Source: Bacteroidota bacterium
Lineage (GTDB): Bacteria; Bacteroidota; Bacteroidia; Bacteroidales; JAAUTT01
Reading direction: 5' to 3'
NCBI GenBank assembly: GCA_030706405.1
Contig: JAUZOO010000002.1
Coordinates: 501,375 to 565,374 of the forward strand
Length of the DNA stretch: 64,000 bases
A program made the translations under genes and the position numbers. Positions 36,095 through 44,207 of the stretch are shown here, piece after piece (within the stretch, counting starts at the first letter, position 1; every line of letters starts with the position of its first letter). The notes beneath the pieces are model-generated. The model saw only the letters and a program-made list of their open reading frames with translations, made no database searches and was not told the DNA's origin.

Positions 36095-37714
36095 TTACGG
36101 TTTTGGTAAAAGGTCTTTGGTTTTCAATTTAGATGGTAAAAATATTCCGATTACACCGTTAATACCAATGCTCATTACAATGTTAAAAAAGAAGGCCAGG
36201 AAACCCGACAATAATAACGCGCCGCATAATCCGGCAAGTATCATGTAGGTGTTAAATTCCCCGTTTAGGTATAATGACCGGCGCAGCATTCCGTTTAACC
36301 CGGCAATACCCATGAATGCTCCCATTCCGATTCCTCCAATAAGCTGTGCCCAAAAGTGAAACGTAGCAAGTTTTTGGCTATAAAGCTTAGCTCCGTTGGT
36401 AAGTATCGGGAAAAGAAAATAGATTGCCGCATAAAGCGTCATAGCTAGTCCCACCAAAATGGCCACATGAACATGCGGGCCGATAACCCATTGGGTGTTG
36501 TGCAATATCCGGTTTAAACCGATGTCGGCCTGCATGATTCCTGCCGGAACAGCCAAAGCAAAACCGGTAAGTCCGCCAAGCAAAAACTTTAACGGATTGG
36601 TCATTTTTAACGGACGGGCACTCCATAAGGTATAAAGCGTAATGAAAAAGGCGAGTCCCTGGGTTATTAATTCAAAAGCAGTAACCATTTCGCCGGAAAC
36701 AACTTTCAGGATTCCGGGTTGCGCCTGGTCGGACAATAGATGATGCGACCAAACCGTCCACGACACCACCAGTTCTACAAGCAGGGCGATACGTGCAATG
36801 TTTTCCATGTAAAGTTTCTTTCCGGTAATGAGTGTGGCCAATAAATACCACGTTCCGGCAACAAAAATCAAAACCAATCCATCAGCAACAAGATCGAGGC
36901 CCCACCAAAACCAGTTTTTATACAAAAGGGCATCAATAGCAGTCGATTTAAGGTTGTAACCCAAAAGAGCTGCCACCATATAAATCAATATCAGCACACC
37001 GGTAAACAAGATAATGGCCGAATTAAAGGCAACATCAACGGTGCCTTGCGTAATTGCAGCCACCGGCAACGATACAATTTGTTCTTTCTTCTTCCGTCGA
37101 AATAAATTTCCGAAAGCAATAATCCCTAACGCCGACTTTAACAATTCGCCACTGGGTTGTTTTTCCCAGCCTTCGGGTGTATAGGTGAGTGTTTTAAAGA
37201 TATTAATCACAAAAAACACAGTCCCCAGCATCACCAGAGCTATCCCCAGAATAAAGAACGTACCTCCAATCACGCTAAACTGACTAAAATCGGCCGGAAG
37301 GGGCCAATACAAAGTATATAAGGGAGCATAATGAGTTATGAAACCAGAAGTCCAGAAAACCAATGTACCAATGGCGATAAGTCCCATCGTCCAGTTTCCG
37401 AGTTTGATACTCCAGAGAGGCTTTTTCATTAAATAGGGAACCAGGAACAGGAAAGCGCCAAAGACAATGGAATAGGTAGAGCCAAAGATTCCTACCAGCG
37501 GATGGGCAGTCATGATAGCAAAAAACTGTTTGGTTGGTATTTCCGGAATAGGCTTAATCTCATAAATACGCATAAGCATTCCTTCAATTACAGCAAAGGC
37601 ATAATAGACAAGGCCTACCACAACAAAACGCAGGGTAAGTTTTTGCATCGGAGTAAGTGTATGTGGTTTAAACAACCCTTCTTCTCCGTGTATAAGCGTT
37701 TGGAAAAAGTTCAT
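36095..37714 (-). CDS. heme-copper oxidoreductase subunit I, NO-reductase-like, altered CuB site
   Basis: The 539-residue, 12-14 helix protein keeps the low-spin heme ligands (His71 in MTAHPLVG; His416) and high-spin heme ligand His414 (GPHVHVA), and the CuB pair His324-His325 (WSHHLL). The helix VI motif that reads VHLWVEG in NorB is LDLVADG here, so the first CuB His is Asp274 and the NorB active-site Glu is Asp278. Glu348 matches a conserved NorB Glu. There is no HPEVY-type Tyr-His pair, so O2 reduction is unlikely. The family is closest to alternative NO reductases; which subgroup is open. Confidence 0.8.
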   Translation of the reverse strand: MNFFQTLIHGEEGLFKPHTLTPMQKLTLRFVVVGLVYYAFAVIEGMLMRIYEIKPIPEIPTKQFFAIMTAHPLVGIFGSTYSIVFGAFLFLVPYLMKKPLWSIKLGNWTMGLIAIGTLVFWTSGFITHYAPLYTLYWPLPADFSQFSVIGGTFFILGIALVMLGTVFFVINIFKTLTYTPEGWEKQPSGELLKSALGIIAFGNLFRRKKKEQIVSLPVAAITQGTVDVAFNSAIILFTGVLILIYMVAALLGYNLKSTAIDALLYKNWFWWGLDLVADGLVLIFVAGTWYLLATLITGKKLYMENIARIALLVELVVSWTVWSHHLLSDQAQPGILKVVSGEMVTAFELITQGLAFFITLYTLWSARPLKMTNPLKFLLGGLTGFALAVPAGIMQADIGLNRILHNTQWVIGPHVHVAILVGLAMTLYAAIYFLFPILTNGAKLYSQKLATFHFWAQLIGGIGMGAFMGIAGLNGMLRRSLYLNGEFNTYMILAGLCGALLLSGFLAFFFNIVMSIGINGVIGIFLPSKLKTKDLLPKP

Positions 37715-37749
37715 ATTGGTTGATTGTTTGGATTAATACTTGAGGTTGA

Positions 37750-38340
37750 TTATTTCGCAGAAGTTGAGTCGCAGCTTACAATAACAGCATCTTTTACGAT
37801 CATGTCCACACCTTTGGGACCGGAATATTCTGTGGAGCGGATATAGTAAACACCGCTTTTGTCAAATTGCCAAAGAATATCGTTCATGTGACCTGGTATA
37901 ACCTGCATCTGAAATACCATTGAATTATCTTGTCGGAACAGGCCAAACCCATAAGTTAGATCGTTGGACGTTACTTTGAAAAGTGCTTTTTCATGACATC
38001 CGATAAACATTTTTCCTTCAGGCAAGATGAAGCGGTGTTTTTCAACCGTGATGTTAAATACCTTGTCGGGATGAATCGTTGCCCGGTTCATGTCGATGGG
38101 AGCCCAGGGAATGGTGTTGTAAGTAATAATGTGAAGCGACACCCCCAGCACAATCAAAAACGTTACAAACGAATAAAACAGCGTATTTTTAACAACACTG
38201 TCTTTTCCTTTTCGGGTGATTTTGTAAGCGAACCACCCCATTAGCGATAAAATTGCCAAACAATACAATGTATAGGCCAGTGTTTGCCCATACAACACAG
38301 TAGTTGAATCTACCATAATTCCAGGTTTTAAGTTAAACAA
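37750..38340 (-). CDS. heme-copper oxidoreductase subunit II, cupredoxin fold without CuA
   Basis: The 196-residue protein has two membrane helices (about 20-39 and 53-73) and a cupredoxin domain. The CuA ligand positions are replaced: Tyr130 for His (DLTYGF), Ser169 and Ser173 for the two Cys, Gly177 for His; only Met180 stays. It cannot bind CuA, so electrons would come from quinol or by another path. It is 35 bp upstream of subunit I on the same strand, so one operon. Confidence 0.82.
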   Translation of the reverse strand: MFNLKPGIMVDSTTVLYGQTLAYTLYCLAILSLMGWFAYKITRKGKDSVVKNTLFYSFVTFLIVLGVSLHIITYNTIPWAPIDMNRATIHPDKVFNITVEKHRFILPEGKMFIGCHEKALFKVTSNDLTYGFGLFRQDNSMVFQMQVIPGHMNDILWQFDKSGVYYIRSTEYSGPKGVDMIVKDAVIVSCDSTSAK

Positions 38341-38542
38341 TGATTATCTGATAGCCTTTAAACTAAAGATAATTAAAGTTTTATAAACCTAATAACCGAA
38401 ACCCGATTTTAAGACTAATTTTTGAAACAATACCAATAAATTAAACGGAATATACCCTCCCCTTGCCTCTTCATTTCAGGGATGAGAATTGATTAGACCT
38501 CGGGGGGCGAAAAAACTTAATTCAACGACAATAAATCGTAAA

Positions 38543-39220
38543 TCATTTCCTGTCCTGTTTACCGAAAGGAAAAAACACGTTAAGATATGGAGAACGGGAA
38601 ATGCCTCCGGGATTGATTCCGGGTTTACCTTCCGGCACCGGAACGCCAAGCTTTTTAAAATATTCGTCCCAAACAGGAAAAAGCGTTTTTGATTTTGGCG
38701 ATTTATACGTCATTGGAGCTAAGGGAAAGATGGATTTATTGCCGTTAGCCCGCATAAAGGCGAAGTAAACCAGCTCCGAACAATAATAAGCATCATTATT
38801 GATAAGGAAATAATCGTCATACGGTTTGCCTCGAAGTTTGAGGGCTTCGGTGATTGCCCGATTAATGAGCTTTTGATAACGTGATTTTAACCGTCCAACG
38901 GCAACTTTAGGTTTTCCGTCTTTGTCAAGGCTTCGTTGCAGAAAGGAAGGCAACGGAGTTATGGAAACACCTCTGGAAATAGCTTCGATAACCTTTACGG
39001 TATCGTTCTGAACCAATACCATTCCCACGTGCGAAAACTTTGCACCGCGATAGCCCTGCGTTACTTCTTCGATAGCATCGCACATCGGGCCGCAATCCAA
39101 ATCCTGAAACAACAAATCGCCGTTACGAAGTTCAAAAGGTTTCTCCGAAAGGTTTTGTGCCACGCTTGTTGTTATGGCAATAATCAGTAGAAGGATTGTC
39201 CCTGAAATTTTTTTCATCAT
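38543..39220 (-). CDS. secreted YiiX-like permuted papain-fold hydrolase
   Basis: After a signal peptide (1-21) the 225-residue protein has RNGDLLFQDL, FSHVGMVL (His) and YYCSELVYFAF (Cys) in the order of permuted NlpC/P60 proteins such as YiiX/YaeF. It should act on an amide or thioester bond in the periplasm, perhaps of peptidoglycan or lipoproteins. Confidence 0.8.
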   Translation of the reverse strand: MMKKISGTILLLIIAITTSVAQNLSEKPFELRNGDLLFQDLDCGPMCDAIEEVTQGYRGAKFSHVGMVLVQNDTVKVIEAISRGVSITPLPSFLQRSLDKDGKPKVAVGRLKSRYQKLINRAITEALKLRGKPYDDYFLINNDAYYCSELVYFAFMRANGNKSIFPLAPMTYKSPKSKTLFPVWDEYFKKLGVPVPEGKPGINPGGISRSPYLNVFFPFGKQDRK

Positions 39221-39233
39221 TTAACAACTATAT

Positions 39234-39276
39234 AAAAAACAGGCCGCAAAGAACATAATTTATTCATTGCGGCCTG
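39234..39276 (-). terminator. rho-independent terminator
   Basis: A perfect 10-bp stem (TTGCGGCCTG at 39267-39276 and CAGGCCGCAA at 39240-39249) is followed on the minus strand by TTTTTT. It lies just past the gene at 39305. Confidence 0.75.
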
Positions 39277-39304
39277 ACATCTTTACGTTCTATCTTTTAT
39301 CCCA

Positions 39305-40024
39305 TTATTTTCCGAAAACCTTTTTCAGCAAATCGGAAGTACGGGCAGCAGGGTCCTGACGGATTTTTCCTTCTTCCTGAGCTATCATCACAAACAAACC
39401 ATCAATGGCTTTGCCGGTAACATATTCGGTAAGGTTAGGATTAACCTTCTTTACCAAAGGAATTTTATTGTATAGATTAATTAAATCGCTCCAATAACGG
39501 GTTGCACTTACCTTGTCGAGCGAAGCTTTAATGTTGGGCTGAAACTTCGTATTAAGCTCGGCCGAGGTATTTGTTTTAAGATATTGCGTTGCAGCATCGT
39601 TCTGACCTTTAACAATGTTTACGGCATCTTTTACCGACATGTTTTTTACGGCAGTCACAAAGATAGGAGCGGCATCTTTGGCTGCATCTTCAGCTGCACG
39701 GTTTATCGATAAAATCGTTTGATCGACTTTATTACCAAAACCCATTGCCCGAAGCTTGGTTTCAACGTTTTTGGCGTCTTCGGGGAAAGGAATCCTTATT
39801 TTGGGATTTCCCATAAAACCGTCGGTTACAGACGCAACTTTTACGCTTTCGTTGGTGCCTTTTATCAGAGCTTCTTTGATACCGTTTGCAGCATCGGTTT
39901 CACTTAACCCTTTGCTTTGAACTGTTTTCACCAGTTTCTGGGCATTCTTTAATAACTGCGCATTTACGCTTACACTACAAGCAATACCTACCATTACGGC
40001 AGCTAAAAAGGTAATTTTTTTCAT
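39305..40024 (-). CDS. DUF4197 secreted protein
   Basis: The start at 40024 gives a clean signal peptide (MKKITFLAAVMVGIACSVSVNAQ), so it is chosen over an ATG 36 bp upstream. The mature 215 residues match DUF4197 (GLSETDAANGIKEALIKGT, then IRIPFPEDAK and a C-terminal MIAQEEGKIRQDPAARTSDLLKKVFG). Function unknown. Confidence 0.85.
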   Translation of the reverse strand: MKKITFLAAVMVGIACSVSVNAQLLKNAQKLVKTVQSKGLSETDAANGIKEALIKGTNESVKVASVTDGFMGNPKIRIPFPEDAKNVETKLRAMGFGNKVDQTILSINRAAEDAAKDAAPIFVTAVKNMSVKDAVNIVKGQNDAATQYLKTNTSAELNTKFQPNIKASLDKVSATRYWSDLINLYNKIPLVKKVNPNLTEYVTGKAIDGLFVMIAQEEGKIRQDPAARTSDLLKKVFGK

Positions 40025-40172
40025 CAGTACTATTTTATTTTTTAGATAGACACAAACCATGCCATTTCGAGGATGCCAATTTAAGATTTATGGTGCAGAA
40101 ATCTATCGGTAATAATTATTCCATGTCGTTTAATTTGAAAATTAATTCGACTCCGGAGAAGCCGATTATTTT

Positions 40173-40216
40173 CAAAAAAAGAAAACGCCCGACAAACATC
40201 GTTCGCCAGGCGCTTT
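40173..40216 (-). terminator. rho-independent terminator of the rubrerythrin operon
   Basis: A 13-bp stem with wobble pairs (around 40183-40216) is followed on the minus strand by TTTTCTTTTTTT. It is about 35 bp beyond the rubrerythrin stop codon. Confidence 0.65.
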
Positions 40217-40251
40217 AAAAAAACGTTTAATCAATTATAGTTACGAAAGAT

Positions 40252-40830
40252 TTAATAATTTTCTTCGCGAACCTGCATAAAGGCTTTTGGGTGAAGACAT
40301 GCCGGGCAGTTTTCTAAGGCTTTTTCCGATTCGTAAACATAGCCACAGTTGAGGCATTTCCACCAAACTTTGCCGTCTTTCATAAATACCTTGTCTTCCG
40401 AGATATTTTGTAAGAGTTTAAGATAGCGGCGTTCGTGTTCAGCTTCTACTTTCGAAATCATTTTAAAAGCAGTGGCAATCTGCGGGAAACCTTCTTCCTG
40501 GGCAATCTGTGCAAATTCCGGATAAAGGCTGGTCCATTCTTCATTTTCACCTTCGGCGGCAGCTTTCAGGTTTTCTTTGGTGGTGCCAATGATACCGGCA
40601 GGATACGTTGCGGTGATTTCAACGGGGCCGCCTTCGAGGAATTTGAAGAAACGTTTGGCATGTTCCTTTTCCTGGTTGGCTGTTTCCTGAAAGATAGCGG
40701 CAATTTGTTCATAGCCTTCGTTTTTGGCAACTTTGGCAAAGAATTCGTAACGGTTACGGGCTTGCGATTCTCCTGCAAAAGCTTTCAGCAGGTTTTGTTC
40801 GGTTTTGGTTCCTTTTAAACTTTTTTCCAT
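40252..40830 (-). CDS. rbr: rubrerythrin
   Basis: The 192-residue protein has the di-iron four-helix domain (ExxR and ExxH motifs: AGESQARNRYE, ETANQEKEHAKR, EVEAEHERRY-like) and a C-terminal rubredoxin-like Fe site with two CxxC pairs (WKCLNCGYV and ENCPACLHP). Rubrerythrin reduces hydrogen peroxide in anaerobes. It follows the flavin reductase-rubredoxin gene and the Fur/PerR-type gene on the same strand: a classic peroxide-stress operon. Confidence 0.95.
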   Translation of the reverse strand: MEKSLKGTKTEQNLLKAFAGESQARNRYEFFAKVAKNEGYEQIAAIFQETANQEKEHAKRFFKFLEGGPVEITATYPAGIIGTTKENLKAAAEGENEEWTSLYPEFAQIAQEEGFPQIATAFKMISKVEAEHERRYLKLLQNISEDKVFMKDGKVWWKCLNCGYVYESEKALENCPACLHPKAFMQVREENY

Positions 40831-40865
40831 TTGATTAATTTTAAGTGATTTATTGTTTGGATTTA

Positions 40866-41570
40866 TTATTCTTTCAGTGCAAAATCGGATTTATCGGCAC
40901 CGCAAACGGGACATTTCCAGTCGTCGGGCAAAGCCTCAAAGGGAGTACCGGGAGGAATTCCCGAATCCGGGTCTCCTTCTTTGGGATCGTAGATGTGTCC
41001 GCAGGCGGTACAGTAATATTGGGGCAAAGACGGGGTTTCTTCCGGGTTATCAGGCATTTCGGAAGCAACGTAGGTTGGTGCATTTTTAGGGGCTTTGCCT
41101 TTTTTAACATCGCGATAGTAGGCGTATGTAAGTGGTTCGTCGGTATTACCCGTCAGTTCACTATCGATAACACTGCCAATAAATAATAAGTGCGTTCCTA
41201 CATCGTACGTTTCAACCACTTCGCAATCGAACCACGCAAGAGTATCGTCGAGCAACACGGGAGCTCCGGTTTGTGCAGTCTTATAATTAAACGAATCGAA
41301 CTTATCGACATCTTTTCCCGATTTATACCCAAACGTTCCAATGATATCCGGACGGGCTTCCCTGGAAAGTATCGAAACTGCAAATACATTGCTTTGTTTA
41401 ATTATCTCCGAGGTATAATTGTCCTTGCTACAAGCAATGGCAAACTGAGGAGGTTTGGACGTTACCTGAAAAACGGTATTGGAAATATACCCGTTTAGTT
41501 TATCGCCCAATTTGGAACTAACCACATAAAGTCCGTACGAAATCTTAAAGAAAGTTTCGATGCTAATCAT
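40866..41570 (-). CDS. flavin reductase-rubredoxin fusion (high molecular weight rubredoxin, Hrb type)
   Basis: Residues 1-160 are a flavin reductase-like FMN-binding domain ([24 protein letters not shown]), and residues 180-234 a rubredoxin with [12 protein letters not shown] and [13 protein letters not shown]. In Moorella the same fusion (Hrb) passes electrons from NADH to the A-type flavoprotein that reduces O2 or NO. No such flavoprotein is encoded nearby, so the partner here may be rubrerythrin, 35 bp downstream. Confidence 0.9.
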   Translation of the reverse strand: MISIETFFKISYGLYVVSSKLGDKLNGYISNTVFQVTSKPPQFAIACSKDNYTSEIIKQSNVFAVSILSREARPDIIGTFGYKSGKDVDKFDSFNYKTAQTGAPVLLDDTLAWFDCEVVETYDVGTHLLFIGSVIDSELTGNTDEPLTYAYYRDVKKGKAPKNAPTYVASEMPDNPEETPSLPQYYCTACGHIYDPKEGDPDSGIPPGTPFEALPDDWKCPVCGADKSDFALKE

Positions 41571-41581
41571 AAGTTAAACGT

Positions 41582-42010
41582 TTAATGACTGTTTGGAATG
41601 TGCCTGCCCACTATTTGCAGTTTAATATCTTCAATTTTAAAGTTCGGGATTTTTTTCTCGTTAAAATACTGTTCTATCAAATTATTCAGATCATCATCGT
41701 AATAATCTTCAATATTATCTGAATCAGCAAAGTAGATATGATGATGTTTATCCGTATAGCCATCGTACCGCATAACATTATTCTCAGTCACAATCTTCTG
41801 AATCATCGACTTTTCGACAAACGTTTCGAGGGTTTTATATACCGTACCAACCGCTATATTGGGATGGTTCTGCCGAATATACTCGATGATATTATCAGCC
41901 GTAGGATGCGTACGCAAGTCAAACAAAGCTTCAAGCACAGCCACACGTTGCGGAGTTACCTTTAACCCGTTATGCATCAACTTGTCCCGTATTTCGATAT
42001 CGTTTGCCAT
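41582..42010 (-). CDS. Fur-family (PerR-like) repressor without cysteine
   Basis: The 142-residue protein has the Fur winged helix (GLKVTPQRVAVLEAL, NPNIAVGTVYKTLE type) and the regulatory metal site (HHHIYFADSDNIEDYYDDD, with His and Asp ligands). There is no Cys at all, so the structural Zn(Cys)4 site of Fur/PerR is missing. It is the first gene of the hrb-rbr operon and has a palindrome (42023-42035) just upstream, which fits autoregulation by peroxide or iron. Confidence 0.88.
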   Translation of the reverse strand: MANDIEIRDKLMHNGLKVTPQRVAVLEALFDLRTHPTADNIIEYIRQNHPNIAVGTVYKTLETFVEKSMIQKIVTENNVMRYDGYTDKHHHIYFADSDNIEDYYDDDLNNLIEQYFNEKKIPNFKIEDIKLQIVGRHIPNSH

Positions 42011-42022
42011 CTTATTACTTTA

Positions 42023-42035
42023 AATGAGAATCATT
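42023..42035. promoter_or_regulatory. predicted Fur/PerR operator
   Basis: AATGA-GAA-TCATT is a perfect 5-3-5 inverted repeat, 13 bp upstream of the repressor gene start, and resembles the core of Fur-family boxes. It is likely the autoregulatory site of the operon. Confidence 0.55.
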
Positions 42036-42191
42036 CCTAAATAAGAATACATCAAATCTATAAATATTCAGGTCTTTTGTCAAGACATGATTACAAATCC
42101 GTTTCAATTTAGACTTAATTTAAATAGTATTTTGAATTAAAATATTAAATATAACCATATTAGCAATTACAACAAATAGCAACTTATTGTA

Positions 42192-42223
42192 ATTGATGCG
42201 CTGGCTTGCGGAAGATACTTTTG
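42192..42223 (+). promoter_or_regulatory. probable Bacteroidota-type promoter of the porin/Feo genes
   Basis: ATTG (42192-42195) and TACTTTTG (42216-42223) fit the TTTG...TAnnTTTG pattern with 20 bases between them. The start codon of the porin gene is 40 bp further on. Confidence 0.45.
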
Positions 42224-42262
42224 CTCAGGTAAGATTAAAAGTAAAACCATCGAACTAAGAAT

Positions 42263-43426
42263 ATGAACAGAATAAGTAAATGGATGATTGTGGCAGGCTT
42301 TGCGATAAGCCCCATCATCCGGTTACAGGCGCAGGAAATGCAACAGGAAGCCCCGATTACTTTTAACGCTGGTTTTGTGGGCGATTACATCAATAATTTT
42401 TCGGGAGGAATACGCCAGGGCAATACCAGCCTTGGATTGATAAATCTTTCGGCAGAACTGAATACCGATAAAGCAGGCCTATGGAAAAACGGAAAATTTG
42501 TAGTTCATAGTCACAATGTTGTGGGCAATCACCCTTCGGAAAACCTTATTGGCGACGTGCAGGTGGCTTCGAATATCGACGGATATACCAACCGTTTTCT
42601 GTACGAATTTTATTATAAACATACCCTTGGAAAGTTATCGGTGCTTGGCGGATTTCATAACCTCAACGAAGCTTTTTATGCCAGCTCGTTTGCCGGACTT
42701 TTCGTAAACAGTTCGTTCGGAATATCGCCCAGTCTTTCGCTCAACAATGCCATCTCAATTTTTCCGACCTCAACATTGGGAGGAATTGTACGATACGATG
42801 ACGAAAACTTCTCGCTGCTCACCGGTTTTTATAATTACAACCACCTGTTTGCTTCGGAGGAAAGTTTCCGGTTGAAAAACCATCTGTTTAACAAAGGTTT
42901 TTACTCGCTTGCCGAGGCACAGTTTAGGGTTCCGACCGGTAACGTTACCGGTGAGTATAAATTAGGGGCCAGTTATAGAAGATGTAACGATACTCATCCT
43001 GAACCTACCGCAGATTGTGCCTCGCGAAATAATTACAGCGTTTATTTCCTGGCCGACCAGCCACTTTTAAAAAACAAATCGGGCAGAGACGTTGGGGTGT
43101 TTGTCCAAACTGGTTTTAGTCCCCGAAAAGATAATGCTAACCCGCTATACGTGGCCGGAGGACTCAGACTGAAAGGTTTTTTAACCCATGGAAAAGAAGA
43201 TGTTCTGGGGCTGGCTTTCGCCTCTGCACGACTTAACCAGTTTTCGGAATCGAACCTTAATTTCGAATATCTGGGAAACGAATCGATTGTAGAGCTTACT
43301 CTCAAGCTGCCGGTTCATCCTAAAATCAATATACAACCCGATTTTCAATACATTATTAATCCGTCGGGAGGACCAGCATTATCAAACGCATTCGTAAGCA
43401 TCATCCGCACAGAAATAAACTTTTAA
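42263..43426 (+). CDS. outer membrane porin, OprB-like
   Basis: The 387-residue protein has a signal peptide (1-23) and a long beta-rich body ending in the aromatic C-terminal strand IIRTEINF. The NGKFVVHSHNVVGNHPSENLIGD region and many alternating hydrophobic strands match the OprB carbohydrate-selective porin family. It lies between the divergent Fur-like gene and the CDF/FeoAB genes, so it may admit metal chelates rather than sugar; that is inference. Confidence 0.75.
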   Translation: MNRISKWMIVAGFAISPIIRLQAQEMQQEAPITFNAGFVGDYINNFSGGIRQGNTSLGLINLSAELNTDKAGLWKNGKFVVHSHNVVGNHPSENLIGDVQVASNIDGYTNRFLYEFYYKHTLGKLSVLGGFHNLNEAFYASSFAGLFVNSSFGISPSLSLNNAISIFPTSTLGGIVRYDDENFSLLTGFYNYNHLFASEESFRLKNHLFNKGFYSLAEAQFRVPTGNVTGEYKLGASYRRCNDTHPEPTADCASRNNYSVYFLADQPLLKNKSGRDVGVFVQTGFSPRKDNANPLYVAGGLRLKGFLTHGKEDVLGLAFASARLNQFSESNLNFEYLGNESIVELTLKLPVHPKINIQPDFQYIINPSGGPALSNAFVSIIRTEINF

Positions 43427-43484
43427 TAAATCCTGACGTTAAATGAACAAACTGGTTCGAAATAAATTAAAAGAACACATAAAT

Positions 43485-44117
43485 ATGGATACCAAAAAAT
43501 TATACAGAGCGGCATTTGGGTTGGCACTTTTCACCATCTTCTACAATGTGGCCGAAGGATTGTTTGCCACCTACCTTGGCTTTGAAGATGACAGCCTGGC
43601 GTTGTTCGGGTTTGGCGTGGACAGCTTTATTGAAGTAATATCGGGCCTTGGCATTGCCCACATGATCTTTCGTATTAAACTCAATCCCGACAGCAAACGC
43701 GACAACTTTGAGCGCACTGCCCTGAAAATAACCGGTGTTTCGTTCTATATACTTGTGGTTGGACTTGTTATTTCCAGTCTTTATAATATAAAAACCGGGC
43801 ATAACCCGAAAACAACCATTTGGGGTGTAGTAATATCGTTGATTTCCATTGCTTTTATGTGGGCCTTGATTTACGGAAAAACCAAAGTCGGGAAAAAGCT
43901 TAATTCCGCAGCCATCCTTGCCGACGCCGAATGCTCCAGGGTTTGCGTATACATGTCGGTGATATTGTTAATATCGAGCGGACTTTATGAGTTGACCCAT
44001 ATTCCATACCTCGATGTAGCCGGAACCTTGGGACTAGCCTACTTCTCTTTTCGCGAAGGCCGCGAATGTTTCGAAAAAGCCGGAGGAGAAATGAGTTGTT
44101 CTTGCGGATGTCATTAA
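43485..44117 (+). CDS. CDF-like membrane protein with Cys-rich C-terminus
   Basis: The start MDTKKLYRAAFG at 43485 fits the family better than an in-frame ATG at 43443. The protein has about five to six helices, the metal-site-like DSLALFGFGVDSFIEV and LADAECSRVCVYMSV, and a C-terminal CSCGCH that could bind metal. It resembles a CDF cation transporter with the second site changed (Cys instead of His), and has no cytoplasmic domain. It precedes FeoAB, so iron or another divalent metal is a fair guess. Confidence 0.75.
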   Translation: MDTKKLYRAAFGLALFTIFYNVAEGLFATYLGFEDDSLALFGFGVDSFIEVISGLGIAHMIFRIKLNPDSKRDNFERTALKITGVSFYILVVGLVISSLYNIKTGHNPKTTIWGVVISLISIAFMWALIYGKTKVGKKLNSAAILADAECSRVCVYMSVILLISSGLYELTHIPYLDVAGTLGLAYFSFREGRECFEKAGGEMSCSCGCH

Positions 44118-44207
44118 TAGAACCAAGATTGAACTTTTGAACCATTGAACCCAGAATATTGCATCTGTAACTTGCAACCTGCATCACAATTGATTTAAAA
44201 TAAATAC

